Shown piece after piece: positions 40,076 through 49,744 of a DNA stretch of 64,000 bases. Position 1 is the first letter of the stretch. Every line of letters begins with the position of its first letter. The notes beneath the pieces are model-generated. The model saw nothing but the letters and a program-made list of their open reading frames with translations, was not told where the DNA came from and searched no databases. This DNA comes from Homalodisca vitripennis (Eukaryota; Arthropoda; Insecta; Hemiptera; Cicadellidae), in NCBI RefSeq assembly GCF_021130785.1, contig NW_025777572.1, positions 1-64,000 on the forward strand, given 5' to 3'. The translations under genes were made by a program, and so were the position numbers.

Positions 40076-40937
40076 ACTCTATTGTAAAGTGGTCTAACAC
40101 TCAAGCTTTAAGTACAACAATAATTAAGCGCCTTCAAGTATGTGTGGCTATTTGTTTACATAACTATTCTGTAATTGCAAATTATAATACGCAGATGCTT
40201 TGAAAAATGTGATCCTTTATCTTCTAAATTTATTTTTTAACTGCTATAATTTATAAATAAACTTTAACATTTATAAACCATTCTCGAATCCATCGTTTTA
40301 TTTAATCGGTGCAGCCGTGTAGGTTAAATAATTTAAGGAGTATAGAAATACGCATTTCAATAATCATCACTAATTATATCCAAGATTGTAAGAAAATGTT
40401 ATAATAAACTATTAGTAAAAAGAGATCTTGTAATAAATATTTCAATGGCATTTACCCACAGAAATCGTAGGGAAAGTGTGTAAAAGGTTGATGAAGTAAT
40501 GCTGGGTTAAAAATAAAATAAGTTTAAGACTGTTTTGTTACGAAAATGCTTTATAGTGTTAGTGAGCTCAAGACCTAAACACCTCATCAATAGAAACGTT
40601 AAACCACTTTGAATATACGCTGGTCAGGTTACCAAGATTTTATTAATAATACAAAACTGTTATTGTACACAGTTCAGCGACAAGTATTTAATTACATTTT
40701 ACATTTCAGATCCCATGGCCTAGTAATTAAAACCAACAGTTTATCAGTAAAAACCATTTATAGCTTCTTAACTTTGACTTGAGCAGATTTTCACCTAATC
40801 TTCTACATGACCTAACCTTATGTATATTTTATGTAAAAAAAAACCGCTTCAATATTACTAATAAGAAAACTGTGACAGTTAAAATTTTGGCCAAAACAGG
40901 TTTATTGCGTGCAGCGATTAAACGACGCAACCGATAA

Positions 40938-40966
40938 CACAGGTTTACACACAAAATGTAACATTC
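40938..40966 (+). repeat. Left terminal inverted repeat of the transposon
   Basis: The outer 19 bases start CACAGGTTTACAC; the inner module TGTAACATTC at 40957-40966 is also inverted at the right end. The left TIR lacks about ten A/T-rich bases that separate the two modules on the right. Confidence 0.85.
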
Positions 40967-41258
40967 ATTAAATAAGGTTTTTTTGTTTATTTTTAAGTTA
41001 CAAAATCCAAAACTGAAAGCATAAATAGCCTACCACGTCTCAGTTTTATGTTATAGTACCGCTGTCATAGTCATATACCATAATTTGTGTTTAAAAGCTG
41101 AAAGTGGTTGGCAGCCCTGCAGAGCAGTGGTGGGGGGCAAGATAAACATTCCTTTGTGTCTGGTAACTCACAGCAGCACAGCAGTAGTGAGCAGGTATTT
41201 TAAGAGAGAGGTTGTGTGTTCAGTTTAATTTCAACACTTCTTAAGTATTTTTTTTGTA

Positions 41259-42785
41259 ATGTCTAGTTTACGTCGAGTTTGTAAAAATCCTCCAGACAAG
41301 TTTTGTTACGTGTGTGGAAGGTACATCATTAAATCACAAGGAAGGCCTATAACTGAAGAGGTAAGAAAGGCATACTTCCTTTATTTTGGCTGCAAGGTGG
41401 GGGACCAGGATAAAAGTTGGGCCCCACATATTTGCTGCATTAGCTGTTCGGTCAACCTTATCCAATGGGCCAAAGGGAACAGAAGGTCAATGCCCTTTGC
41501 TGTTCCAATGGTTTGGCGTAAGCCTAGCGACCATTTCAATGATTGTTATTTTTGTTTGTCAAACCCTGAGGGATATTCAAAGAAGCAAAAATGTAAAATC
41601 CAGTACCCAGACGTGCCCTCAGCAATCAAGCCAGTTCCACATGGAGACGATTTGCCAATTCCCACCCCTCCAGTTGACTGGGAAAATTTTTTTATTCCCA
41701 ATATTAGTGAAGATGATTGCCAGCAAATGGACAGTGAAGATGTAACTGAGCAAACAGATAACCCTAACGATCCTACCTTTGAGCCTCAGATGTCAAACGA
41801 ACCACATTTTATCACACAAAACGAATTGAATGATCTTGTTCGTGATTTAGGCCTCTCTAAACAGAAAGCAGAACTGTTAGGATCACGACTGCAAGAATGG
41901 AATCTTCTAGCAAAAGGCACGACAGTGTCTTGCTTTAGAAAAAGAAATGTACAGTTTTCAGCCTTCTTTAAACTTGAGGGTTCAATGTGTGTTTGTTTTG
42001 ATGTGACTGGGCTGATGGATGAACTTGGCATTAATCATACACCGGATGAATGGCGTCTTTTTATCGATTCGTCCAAATATAGCCTAAAAGCTGTCCTATT
42101 ACACAATGGTAATAAGAAACCATCGATACCTGTTGCTTATTCTGTTATAATGAAAGAAACATACGACAACATGGCAGCCATCCTAAAGGCAATTCAATAC
42201 GATGAGTACAAGTGGCAAATATGTGCAGATTTCAAAGTAGTTGCTATTCTTATGGGCCTTCAGGGTGGCTACGCAAAATACTGTTGCTTCATATGCGTAT
42301 GGGATAGTAGAGCGTCAGACAAGCACTACCAGCAAAAAGAATGGCCAAAAAGGTCTAACTACACGCCTGTTGATAGAAATATACTCAACATACCTCTTGT
42401 AGATCCTGAAAATATAATTCTACCACCACTGCACATCAAACTCAATAAAAAAGAGTTGGCCGCTTGGAAATCATTTGTCCAGGTTGTGAAAGGGTTTCTA
42501 GGAAATACCAATGAGGAAAACTACAAAAAATTAGTCCAAGATCTTTTGAAAGCGTACCAATCTATGGGTTGTCGAATGTCTTTAAAAATACACTTTCTCC
42601 ACTCTCACTTGGACTTTTTTCCGGAAAATCTGGGAGCCGTAAGTGACGAACAAGGCGAGAGGTTCCACCAGGACATCAGAACAATTGAAAGCAGATATCA
42701 AGGCCGCTGGGATCCTTCCATGATGGGCGACTATTGTTGGTTCCTGAAACGGGAAGATTTCACACCCCACAAGAGAAAGAAGTAA
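41259..42785 (+). CDS. Transposase of the CMC/RAG-like DDE type, 508 aa
   Basis: Probably catalyses excision and insertion of the surrounding element in the nucleus. The N-terminus has metal-binding clusters: C16/C19, H57/C60/C63 and H92/C96/C99, likely a DNA-binding zinc domain. An acidic linker (residues 150-180) precedes the core. Candidate catalytic residues are D270 (LFIDSSKYSLK), D324 (ICADFKVV) and E464 or E467 (DEQGERFHQD). C343/C346 (CFIC) and H445/H448/H450 (IHFLHSH) lie between, as in the CACTA-Chapaev-Transib-RAG1 fold. The first ATG of the frame is used; it follows a pyrimidine-rich leader. The frame is unbroken and AATAAA occurs 74 bp after the stop. From memory, relatives have more residues between LPPLHIKL and the next helix, so this copy may carry an in-frame internal deletion near residue 397. 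Confidence 0.85.
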   Translation: MSSLRRVCKNPPDKFCYVCGRYIIKSQGRPITEEVRKAYFLYFGCKVGDQDKSWAPHICCISCSVNLIQWAKGNRRSMPFAVPMVWRKPSDHFNDCYFCLSNPEGYSKKQKCKIQYPDVPSAIKPVPHGDDLPIPTPPVDWENFFIPNISEDDCQQMDSEDVTEQTDNPNDPTFEPQMSNEPHFITQNELNDLVRDLGLSKQKAELLGSRLQEWNLLAKGTTVSCFRKRNVQFSAFFKLEGSMCVCFDVTGLMDELGINHTPDEWRLFIDSSKYSLKAVLLHNGNKKPSIPVAYSVIMKETYDNMAAILKAIQYDEYKWQICADFKVVAILMGLQGGYAKYCCFICVWDSRASDKHYQQKEWPKRSNYTPVDRNILNIPLVDPENIILPPLHIKLNKKELAAWKSFVQVVKGFLGNTNEENYKKLVQDLLKAYQSMGCRMSLKIHFLHSHLDFFPENLGAVSDEQGERFHQDIRTIESRYQGRWDPSMMGDYCWFLKREDFTPHKRKK

Positions 42786-42858
42786 AATAATAATAACAGC
42801 CTTTAGTGTCAACTTGAAGTGAAAATGTTCTTTATTCATTCACTTTAATGTATATAAT

Positions 42859-42864
42859 AATAAA
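42859..42864 (+). promoter_or_regulatory. Polyadenylation signal AATAAA of the transposase gene
   Basis: A canonical AATAAA lies 74 bp after the stop codon and about 225 bp before the right end of the element, a plausible position for transcript processing within the transposon. Confidence 0.5.
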
Positions 42865-43050
42865 CTTAAGTTTGGTTGGAACATTTCTGTCAACAATTTA
42901 TTGAAAATCCCTATTCTCATAGTTTTTAAACTATACTTTTCTTAAGTTTCTTAGGATGTCTTGTATCAAAAAATCCGTACGTCCTACATACTTTTTATTG
43001 TTATTTTCGTGTTTAGCAAGGCAAAATACATAAGAAACACCTATTTTGAT

Positions 43051-43089
43051 CAATGTTACAGAAAAAAAATATTTTTTTGTAAACATGTG
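43051..43089 (-). repeat. Right terminal inverted repeat of the transposon
   Basis: On the minus strand it reads CACATGTTTACAAAAAAAT from 43089, then an A/T run, then TGTAACATTG at 43060-43051. The target duplication TAA follows at 43090. Confidence 0.85.
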
Positions 43090-43442
43090 TAATTAACTTG
43101 ACCACAATAATTTGTTGGTCTTGTTTATTAGGCACAACTTTGTCTTTTAATCGTTATCTTATTCCTTATAGCTTTCACGATCCCTCCAGTGTTCATAAAT
43201 CTTGGAAGACACTTTATACTGCATAGTTGTCATGCCTCACTCTGTATTTCGAGGTAAATTATTTAATTTAAGTTATTATTCTTGGGTCAGTAAAATGGTT
43301 TAAATTTATTTGAGATTTGACTACACAGTGGATAAGTTCAAAACTTTATATTAGTACTTAAGATTTGGGTCGGTAACATTTTATTCGGCTGTGACATTGT
43401 GTATCACAATTTTCTTTTAAATTATATAAATGTCAATGTCAG

Positions 43443-43623
43443 CCATATCGCGTTATACTCCAGTTATCGACTGTAATAGTCGGGTTGCCATAATGCGAGA
43501 TGTAGTCTGTAATGAGTCCTTTGTTTCTTTTCGTAATATCTCTTACTTCTCCAACGGCGTTAGCGTCTGTCTTTGTAACATTAATATCTTGTTTCATAAT
43601 GTAAAACTTTTCAGAGGATCTTG
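43443..43623 (+). CDS. 181-bp exon-like island (copy B), strand not settled
   Basis: Partner of 14412-14592, the same length, with the acceptor-like AG at 43441 and donor GTAAGT at 43624 preserved. Copy B has a 6-bp duplication (TGTCAA) just before the acceptor. The DNA transposon lies about 350 bp upstream. Confidence 0.4.
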
Positions 43624-44834
43624 GTAAGTATTTTGTTTTTATTTATGTTGTATTAAATTTACATAAAGACACAATCAACATCATGTGAACTAATAAACTA
43701 AATCATATGAGAAGTATACGACTTTTATATAATATGACTTGTTTTCGTAATAGCCTATGAGTGGAGTCAAGTGAGTGCGGAACGGTTTTGTCATATAGAG
43801 CTAGAACTATCTCTTGTGGAATATAAAAAACTGTTTGAGGTATCATATATTAATTTACAAATAAAGCATAGAAAATTATTTTAAGGTAAATTTATCTGGT
43901 ATTAACGTTGTATAATATAACAGGTTTGAAGAAAACAAGGCAACAACAATGTTCCAGACAGATATGCATATTTTGTAATAGCTTCATTACCTTCATCACC
44001 TTTAACGTATCATAGGGAACCTTCGCTGTAAATCTTCGTGAGTTCAATTTCCGAAAAAGTAAATAATAAATAAACCCTAGCCTTCATGGACATTTTATTC
44101 GGCAGGTTTTTCATATTTAAAAAATATATATTATTAAAATTATTATATACAAATATTTTCAGTTAAAAATGGCATTTTTTTATCTTGTTAAACATTTAAA
44201 CTACATGAGACATAAGCAGCTAAATAAATGCAGGTAAAGTGTCTTTCATGCTTTGCTCTGAATAATCTGTCTACATTTTTAAGGTTATTTTGCTAACAGT
44301 TTTTTATGTTATCTTCAAAAAACTTATTCATTCTTTTACTGATAAATCATTAACAGTATATCAAACTGTATATGTGCCAGTTTACTCACAATTTTATTAG
44401 CTATTCTAAGCAAAGCAAAATCAACTTCTACTTCTCCGAAATTATCAATTTTTTCACATTTAGTGTAAAATAAACACCATTTGTACATCAAATGTCTATA
44501 TAACGTTATTTACTACAAAACTCAATCTTGTTAAGTAATTTACTCCTAATTTGTGTTTAAGTGAAGAAATTTATTTTATTTTTAGCGATATTACATGGAG
44601 TGTTTTAATAGCCGATTAAAGAGACCAAAGATACAATGCAGTGACTGATGTTTGCCTGGAGATTGTCATTATCCTCGGGGATGATTTTTTTAGTTACAAG
44701 GAGAGGCTGATCCCCCTTTCTGTTACATTCAAATTTAGATGCAACCCCTATAAGAATTACATTTAAGGTTTAAAATCTTCGGTATGGGCTATAACGATGT
44801 AGTTTAAAATAAAAATGCCTTCTGCTCTTAAATA

Positions 44835-46528
44835 GACAACTTAAAGATATTTCATTAAAACCCATTACCAATAGGGGTTGAGATAGGGTCGAAACCTCTA
44901 GATGAACTTTTTTTCAACTTACGCTGTACTAGAAATGTGAAACCAAATTCATTTTCATAAATATCAACCACCCATAACGGTTTAAATGGTTCTGTTACTC
45001 CAAGAATAACTATATTTCTTTACTTTCCTATAGCCTAAGTCAATTAAATTTTAAAATAAACGAGCATTCTCTTCAAGATTAAATGTTTAAAGAGGCTAAA
45101 TTAGGTTTGCACCATTAGAGGAAATATATTTTAATTTTTTAATTTCGCTCTGTAGAAACGTGAGAAATTTAGAGCGGAAGAGATTAAAATGGCAGGAAAT
45201 AGACTTTTCTTAGTCAAAATAAACTCTTCAGACGTACGGGATAACAATGCAAATAGGTCGTACAGTGAAGGCATAATTTTATACTAGCACTATACGAAAA
45301 TTTCATTAAGACGCATGTACTTTTGAACTTGACTTTTCACATCAAGATAATATGTGTACATTTCCCTGGTCGAAAAAATAAATCAAATATTAGAAGAGCG
45401 CCGGAAATAATAGTTAATGTATACCAGATGAAATACAAATGCTAAAAGTAGACGCTTTTTTCAGTAAATTAGGCATCTCTGACCTAGTATTTATGTATTC
45501 CTTTGTCTATAGCATATACATAAAATTTACTATGGCGTCTTAAATATATTCATTTGAACTAGAAGTGCTAATACGCGTAAAAATCGTAAATTATGAGCCA
45601 GTTTCAACTTCTGTTTAGATTGTGAACCTCGTATCGAAGAGATGTGAAATATTAATGTATCTCAAACATGTCTACATCTGGTCTGACATTAACATCGGGT
45701 TACATGTCTTCTTACAGCATAAAATCATCATAGAATTCCATCATATTACATCATATAACATAGCTATGGTGGCAAATTTTCATTCAATCTGAATGTTGGG
45801 TTCAACCTCTAGTTCAACTTCCTCTTATTCAGCGTCTAGAACGCTGCCACAGACTTTACGCTGGAATTTGCAGATGCAAAAAATATTTGATGACGAAGTA
45901 GCTCAAATGGGCTCTACATAGTTCTGACATCAAACACACAGACTGCTACATGTAGTTTAATCTAGGTGACAGGATTCTCATCGTCTCATCAAGTGCACAG
46001 CTGAGTGCATGCGATGTTTTATACACAATATACAAACAGGGAGGATCAACCGAGTTTTTCTTCATATAATAATTCCATATCAGATTAAAGACGCTGCACT
46101 AATATTAGGTAAACGCAACATTTACATATTACATCGTCTTTTCTCAAATATTACTACGGACATACTATTCCTCCAATCTGTCCCAAAATATTTCAAGTCG
46201 TACATTGTGGGAGTTATGCCATTTTAAAAGGCCTCTTATGAACATTGAATATCGTGTGGACAGCCGCTTATATCTCCTAGTTACTAATAAAAACTGATGT
46301 ATGTTTACTAGAATAAAATTGCTTTTAAATTAAAATTATTTGTTTAACAATAAAATTTTCCTTGTTTTAGCTTTTTAGTTCTCTATCTAAATTTACTTCT
46401 GTGCTATATATTTTTTGCGAGTTTATATTTAGTGATAGACTTAGTAATGTATGAATGAATGTTTTGGGAAATCCTTATATTTAAATTATCTTATCTGAGA
46501 CATCCAGAATTGCAGTAACATTTTTCAC
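44835..46528. other. 1.7-kb segment present only in copy B
   Basis: Copy A passes from CTGCTCTTAAATA to TCACTAGTACTATG through seven bases; copy B has about 1.69 kb between these points. I see no terminal repeats or target duplication, so either an insertion in B or a deletion in A is possible. Around 45800-46260 the plus strand has broken protein-like runs (VQLPLIQRLERCHRLYAG; ILHRLFSN with YFKSYIVG in the 72-codon frame at 46009-46227) faintly like the C-terminal part of a non-LTR reverse transcriptase. That identity is weak. Confidence 0.6.
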
Positions 46529-48792
46529 TAATACTATGACCGGTTCTCTAGTGGCCATAGAGATAGCGCAGGTTACAATGTTTGTGAACATTGCACTCTT
46601 TATCAGTTACGTCTATCTTAGACTGTATCAACTCTTCTGAAGTTTTGTTTTGATAAAATCCTCGCACAGATTAGTTACCTACAAAACGGGCAGAATAAGG
46701 TTTAACAAAGAATCGGCTTCTTTAAATAGTGTTAACTACCAAGTGTTAATATCCACGTCAAATAATTGAAGTAAGGCAACGCTCTTAAATGTGTAGTAAA
46801 TGCACACTCTTGTATTTCAGAGAAATAATACATATATTACTGCTATACATCGAAGATTTGTTACCTTTAGAAATATGGGGTCCTTCCTTATAAACTATAA
46901 TGAAGTTAATATTAGAAATGTGTTGTATTAATATCTAAAAACCAAATTCCACATTATTTCGAAAAATGTTACAATTCTCTCAAATACATAGCTAATTAAT
47001 GTATTCATTCTTCGGGAAGCAGACGTTTAAGGTTTATTTACAACGTTAATAATAAATAGATCTTTTGTGATCTTCGTTAATCTGTTGTAATTGGATCATA
47101 AGTTATAAATGTGTACTGTTCTATCACTCTATAACCTGATCAATCACTTAGGACTTTTGCTTTTATAAAAAGGCTTTTGTAACCTTTTACATTTATTGCC
47201 TGTTTTATCTATAACAATAATATATTATATTACCATCCACTTAATGTACAACTTACAGCAACCTGATACATATCAAACATGTCGACCAATGGAAATCGGT
47301 GATAATAAGCTATCAGTGGGCATTTCATGTGTGAGTATAGCCGCATTCCGTCTATAGAATCTTCCGATCTTTAATGAATGTCACTACCCGAAGCAAGTGT
47401 GTTTTTTTACTGCTCCGCGTACAAGGATATTTCCAATTTCGAAGTGTTGGAATTACAAGAGGAGTTCGAAGGTCATCATAGTTACAATGTCCTGAAATAT
47501 TACTCTAATGTCTCAGTTATAAATTGTTTTGATATGATTTCATAGAGTTTTTATATGATAAATATATAGGATGTATCAAATCACTGTAACTTATTTACAG
47601 TATTTTCTACTTATTTCTTAAAGCTACTTTCACGTTTCAGGCAAACAGGTTTGATAAATAACAAAGCAATTTTCTTTATATATTTAGATGAATACAAGTA
47701 TAAATTATTCGTGCCAAATTATGAAACTAATTAAACCCAATTATTTCTTACGTTTAAAATATTTGATATTTTTTAAATGGTTCAATTAACTTCTGTGAAG
47801 AGATTTATCTTATTTGTTCGACAAAATGCTCTGAAGATAGCTGTACTCTCTGAATATTATTTACCTGAAGCGAATAAATTTTAAAGCTTCTTTTTTTACT
47901 ATAAACATTTCACCAAGCCTGATTAGTTTAGCAAATTGTTCTTATGTCATATTATGATTTGTTGATAATGTCTGAATAAACTAACTTCATATCGCACTAC
48001 CATGTTGCATGAAAAGCTAACTTTTAAAACCATTCAAAAATTAATTAAACCTTGCTTAAAAGCATATTGAAAATTAAACTGAACTTTTATGTTATAAGTA
48101 AAGGAGTTCAACAACTCAATATCACAGATGAGAAGAGAAGTATTAAATATTTCTAGCTTAATTGGGTGCAATTACAAATTCCATTACTACCATAGTTTAT
48201 AGTGAACTTCCTTTTATAAATATATTATCCTTTAGCTACTGATAAAGAAGAATATAGTTATTACTTTAACATTTGAACTTATTCTATAAAGAAATTTAGT
48301 TATTTTTTTTCAATTAAAAAAATGTTATATGTAGTATTTTTAGTCTAAGCTATTGTACCGAATGGACGAAACACATAGATTTGGATACCGCTGAGGACGT
48401 AGTAATGAATACTCGATTTTCAAAGTTTACTTACACGTTTAATTGTTGCAAATAATCATAAAAGCACTACTACTAGAAGTTAAACATAAATAATACACTG
48501 CCACGTTGCTGCCAAATAGAGTGATAATGAAGTAGATGATATCATAGGGCCTAATGGTACCAATTTTCTATGGGAATTTTGCATACGAACTTAATACTTA
48601 TTAAAACTTTAAAATTGACTTACCTTTACGTGTATGTCGACTAAAAAGACATTGCAGCTGCAGTCGGAAAAAGTGAAAATTATCAAACTAGAAGTCTAAA
48701 AGCATTTGAATTTTTAATCAGAGACTCGAAGTTTTAACTCTCTGATTTTAATCAGAGACTCGGTTGAGGTTGAACTCACCTAAAACAAAATC

Positions 48793-48890
48793 ACGACGGT
48801 ATTAGCCATTTATCGAGACAAATTCAGACGTCAGAAGGGCATCACCTCACTGTTATCAATATTAATCTGCCAAATAAAACATCAACCAAG
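48793..48890 (+). pseudogene. Decayed counterpart of the candidate first exon (copy B)
   Basis: Aligned to 18117-18230, the start codon is ACG and the first half is 16 bases shorter, which shifts the frame; the second half and the ACCAAG|GTAAGT donor are retained. Upstream, TAATCAGAGACTCG occurs twice. If the island is a real exon, copy B cannot start translation here. Confidence 0.4.
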
Positions 48891-49374
48891 GTAAGTTACT
48901 TTACTAATTACTAATTTACCTTATAATAAATTCAAAATTATATGTCTCGCATGAAAGACCTATTTTATAATACGAAAATGTATATTTTACTTACGGACAA
49001 GACGCGCGAGATGTTTCTCGGCAGCAAGATGGTCAGCTGCAAAGTTCTTGAGAGTAAACATTAATACGCGTGGCAATTAGGTTATTAATCGGCCAAGAAT
49101 TAGTTCCAAGAACATCGGATGTAAGTTATATTAACCAGTAACGAATAACAGGGTTGCAAAATATGTATTATATAAAATACAACTAAATAACGGTACACTA
49201 TCTCTCTCTCTTATTAGTTGGAGCGCTGGACACTTTTGCTGAGGGTTTTGTATTATTATAATTCATTATTGTCCTTACGAAAAGAAACATATTTTACTCA
49301 AAGCCCAGCTAAATGGATTGCGAAAGTTTTGTATTCTTACTACTATGAATATAACATCTACAATATAAACAATT

Positions 49375-49744
49375 GCACTGTACACTCTGCGTGTCGTCGT
49401 ATCTCACAAACACGTGGTCCAGCTCAAGCGTGCTGTGCTCCGTCACCCGAGTCGCTCTGTCCACACACTTTACAAGTCAATGAACAGTTAGGCAGTTTAG
49501 ATATCTGTTAGTAATGTCGTCACGTGTCAAAAGGTAATATTCATGTCTCCTAGTAAAATGCATTTATTAAAACGTTCCACATTGTCAAGAGCATCTATAA
49601 AACTGCCAACGTCGCTGTCAATCGTTCTGTAAAGTGCTAAAATGTTGAAGTCAGTATGTAATGCCGTAAACTTCAGCCATAGTTGCTCGTGGTGTAACGG
49701 CAGTAAACCGTTCTATCGCAATGAGAGTATATGAGCCGTTCCAT
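49375..49744 (-). pseudogene. Non-LTR retrotransposon endonuclease fragment (copy B)
   Basis: Partner of 18715-19095, nearly identical but with one GTC repeat fewer and a missing A that breaks the frame upstream of the GDxN motif. The insertion predates the duplication. Confidence 0.7.

Larger units (their letters stand above)
40938..43089 (+). mobile_element. 2152-bp DNA transposon, CMC/Chapaev-like candidate, with TIRs and TAA target duplication
   Basis: The element interrupts copy B where copy A has an empty site. Left end CACAGGTTTACACACAAAA and right end (reverse complement) CACATGTTTACAAAAAAAT form terminal inverted repeats, with a second inverted match TGTAACATT[C/G] further in. TAA at 40935-40937 and 43090-43092 is the target duplication; copy A has one TAA there. 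It contains one intronless frame (41259-42785). Ends starting CAC, a 3-bp target duplication and a transposase with a CxxC between the second Asp and the Glu point to the CACTA/Mirage/Chapaev group, perhaps Chapaev3. The superfamily call is inferred. Confidence 0.9.

Noticed and set aside
41386..41745. 119-codon frame as a separate gene
   Set aside because: Out-of-frame overlap inside the transposase; it has no independent support. The same applies to 41786-42031 and 42582-42839 on the minus strand.
40938..43089. Transib/ProtoRAG assignment from the CACAG end
   Set aside because: Target duplication is 3 bp (TAA), not the 5 bp of Transib, and the ends lack the CACAGTG/CACWATG heptamer; a CMC-type element fits better.
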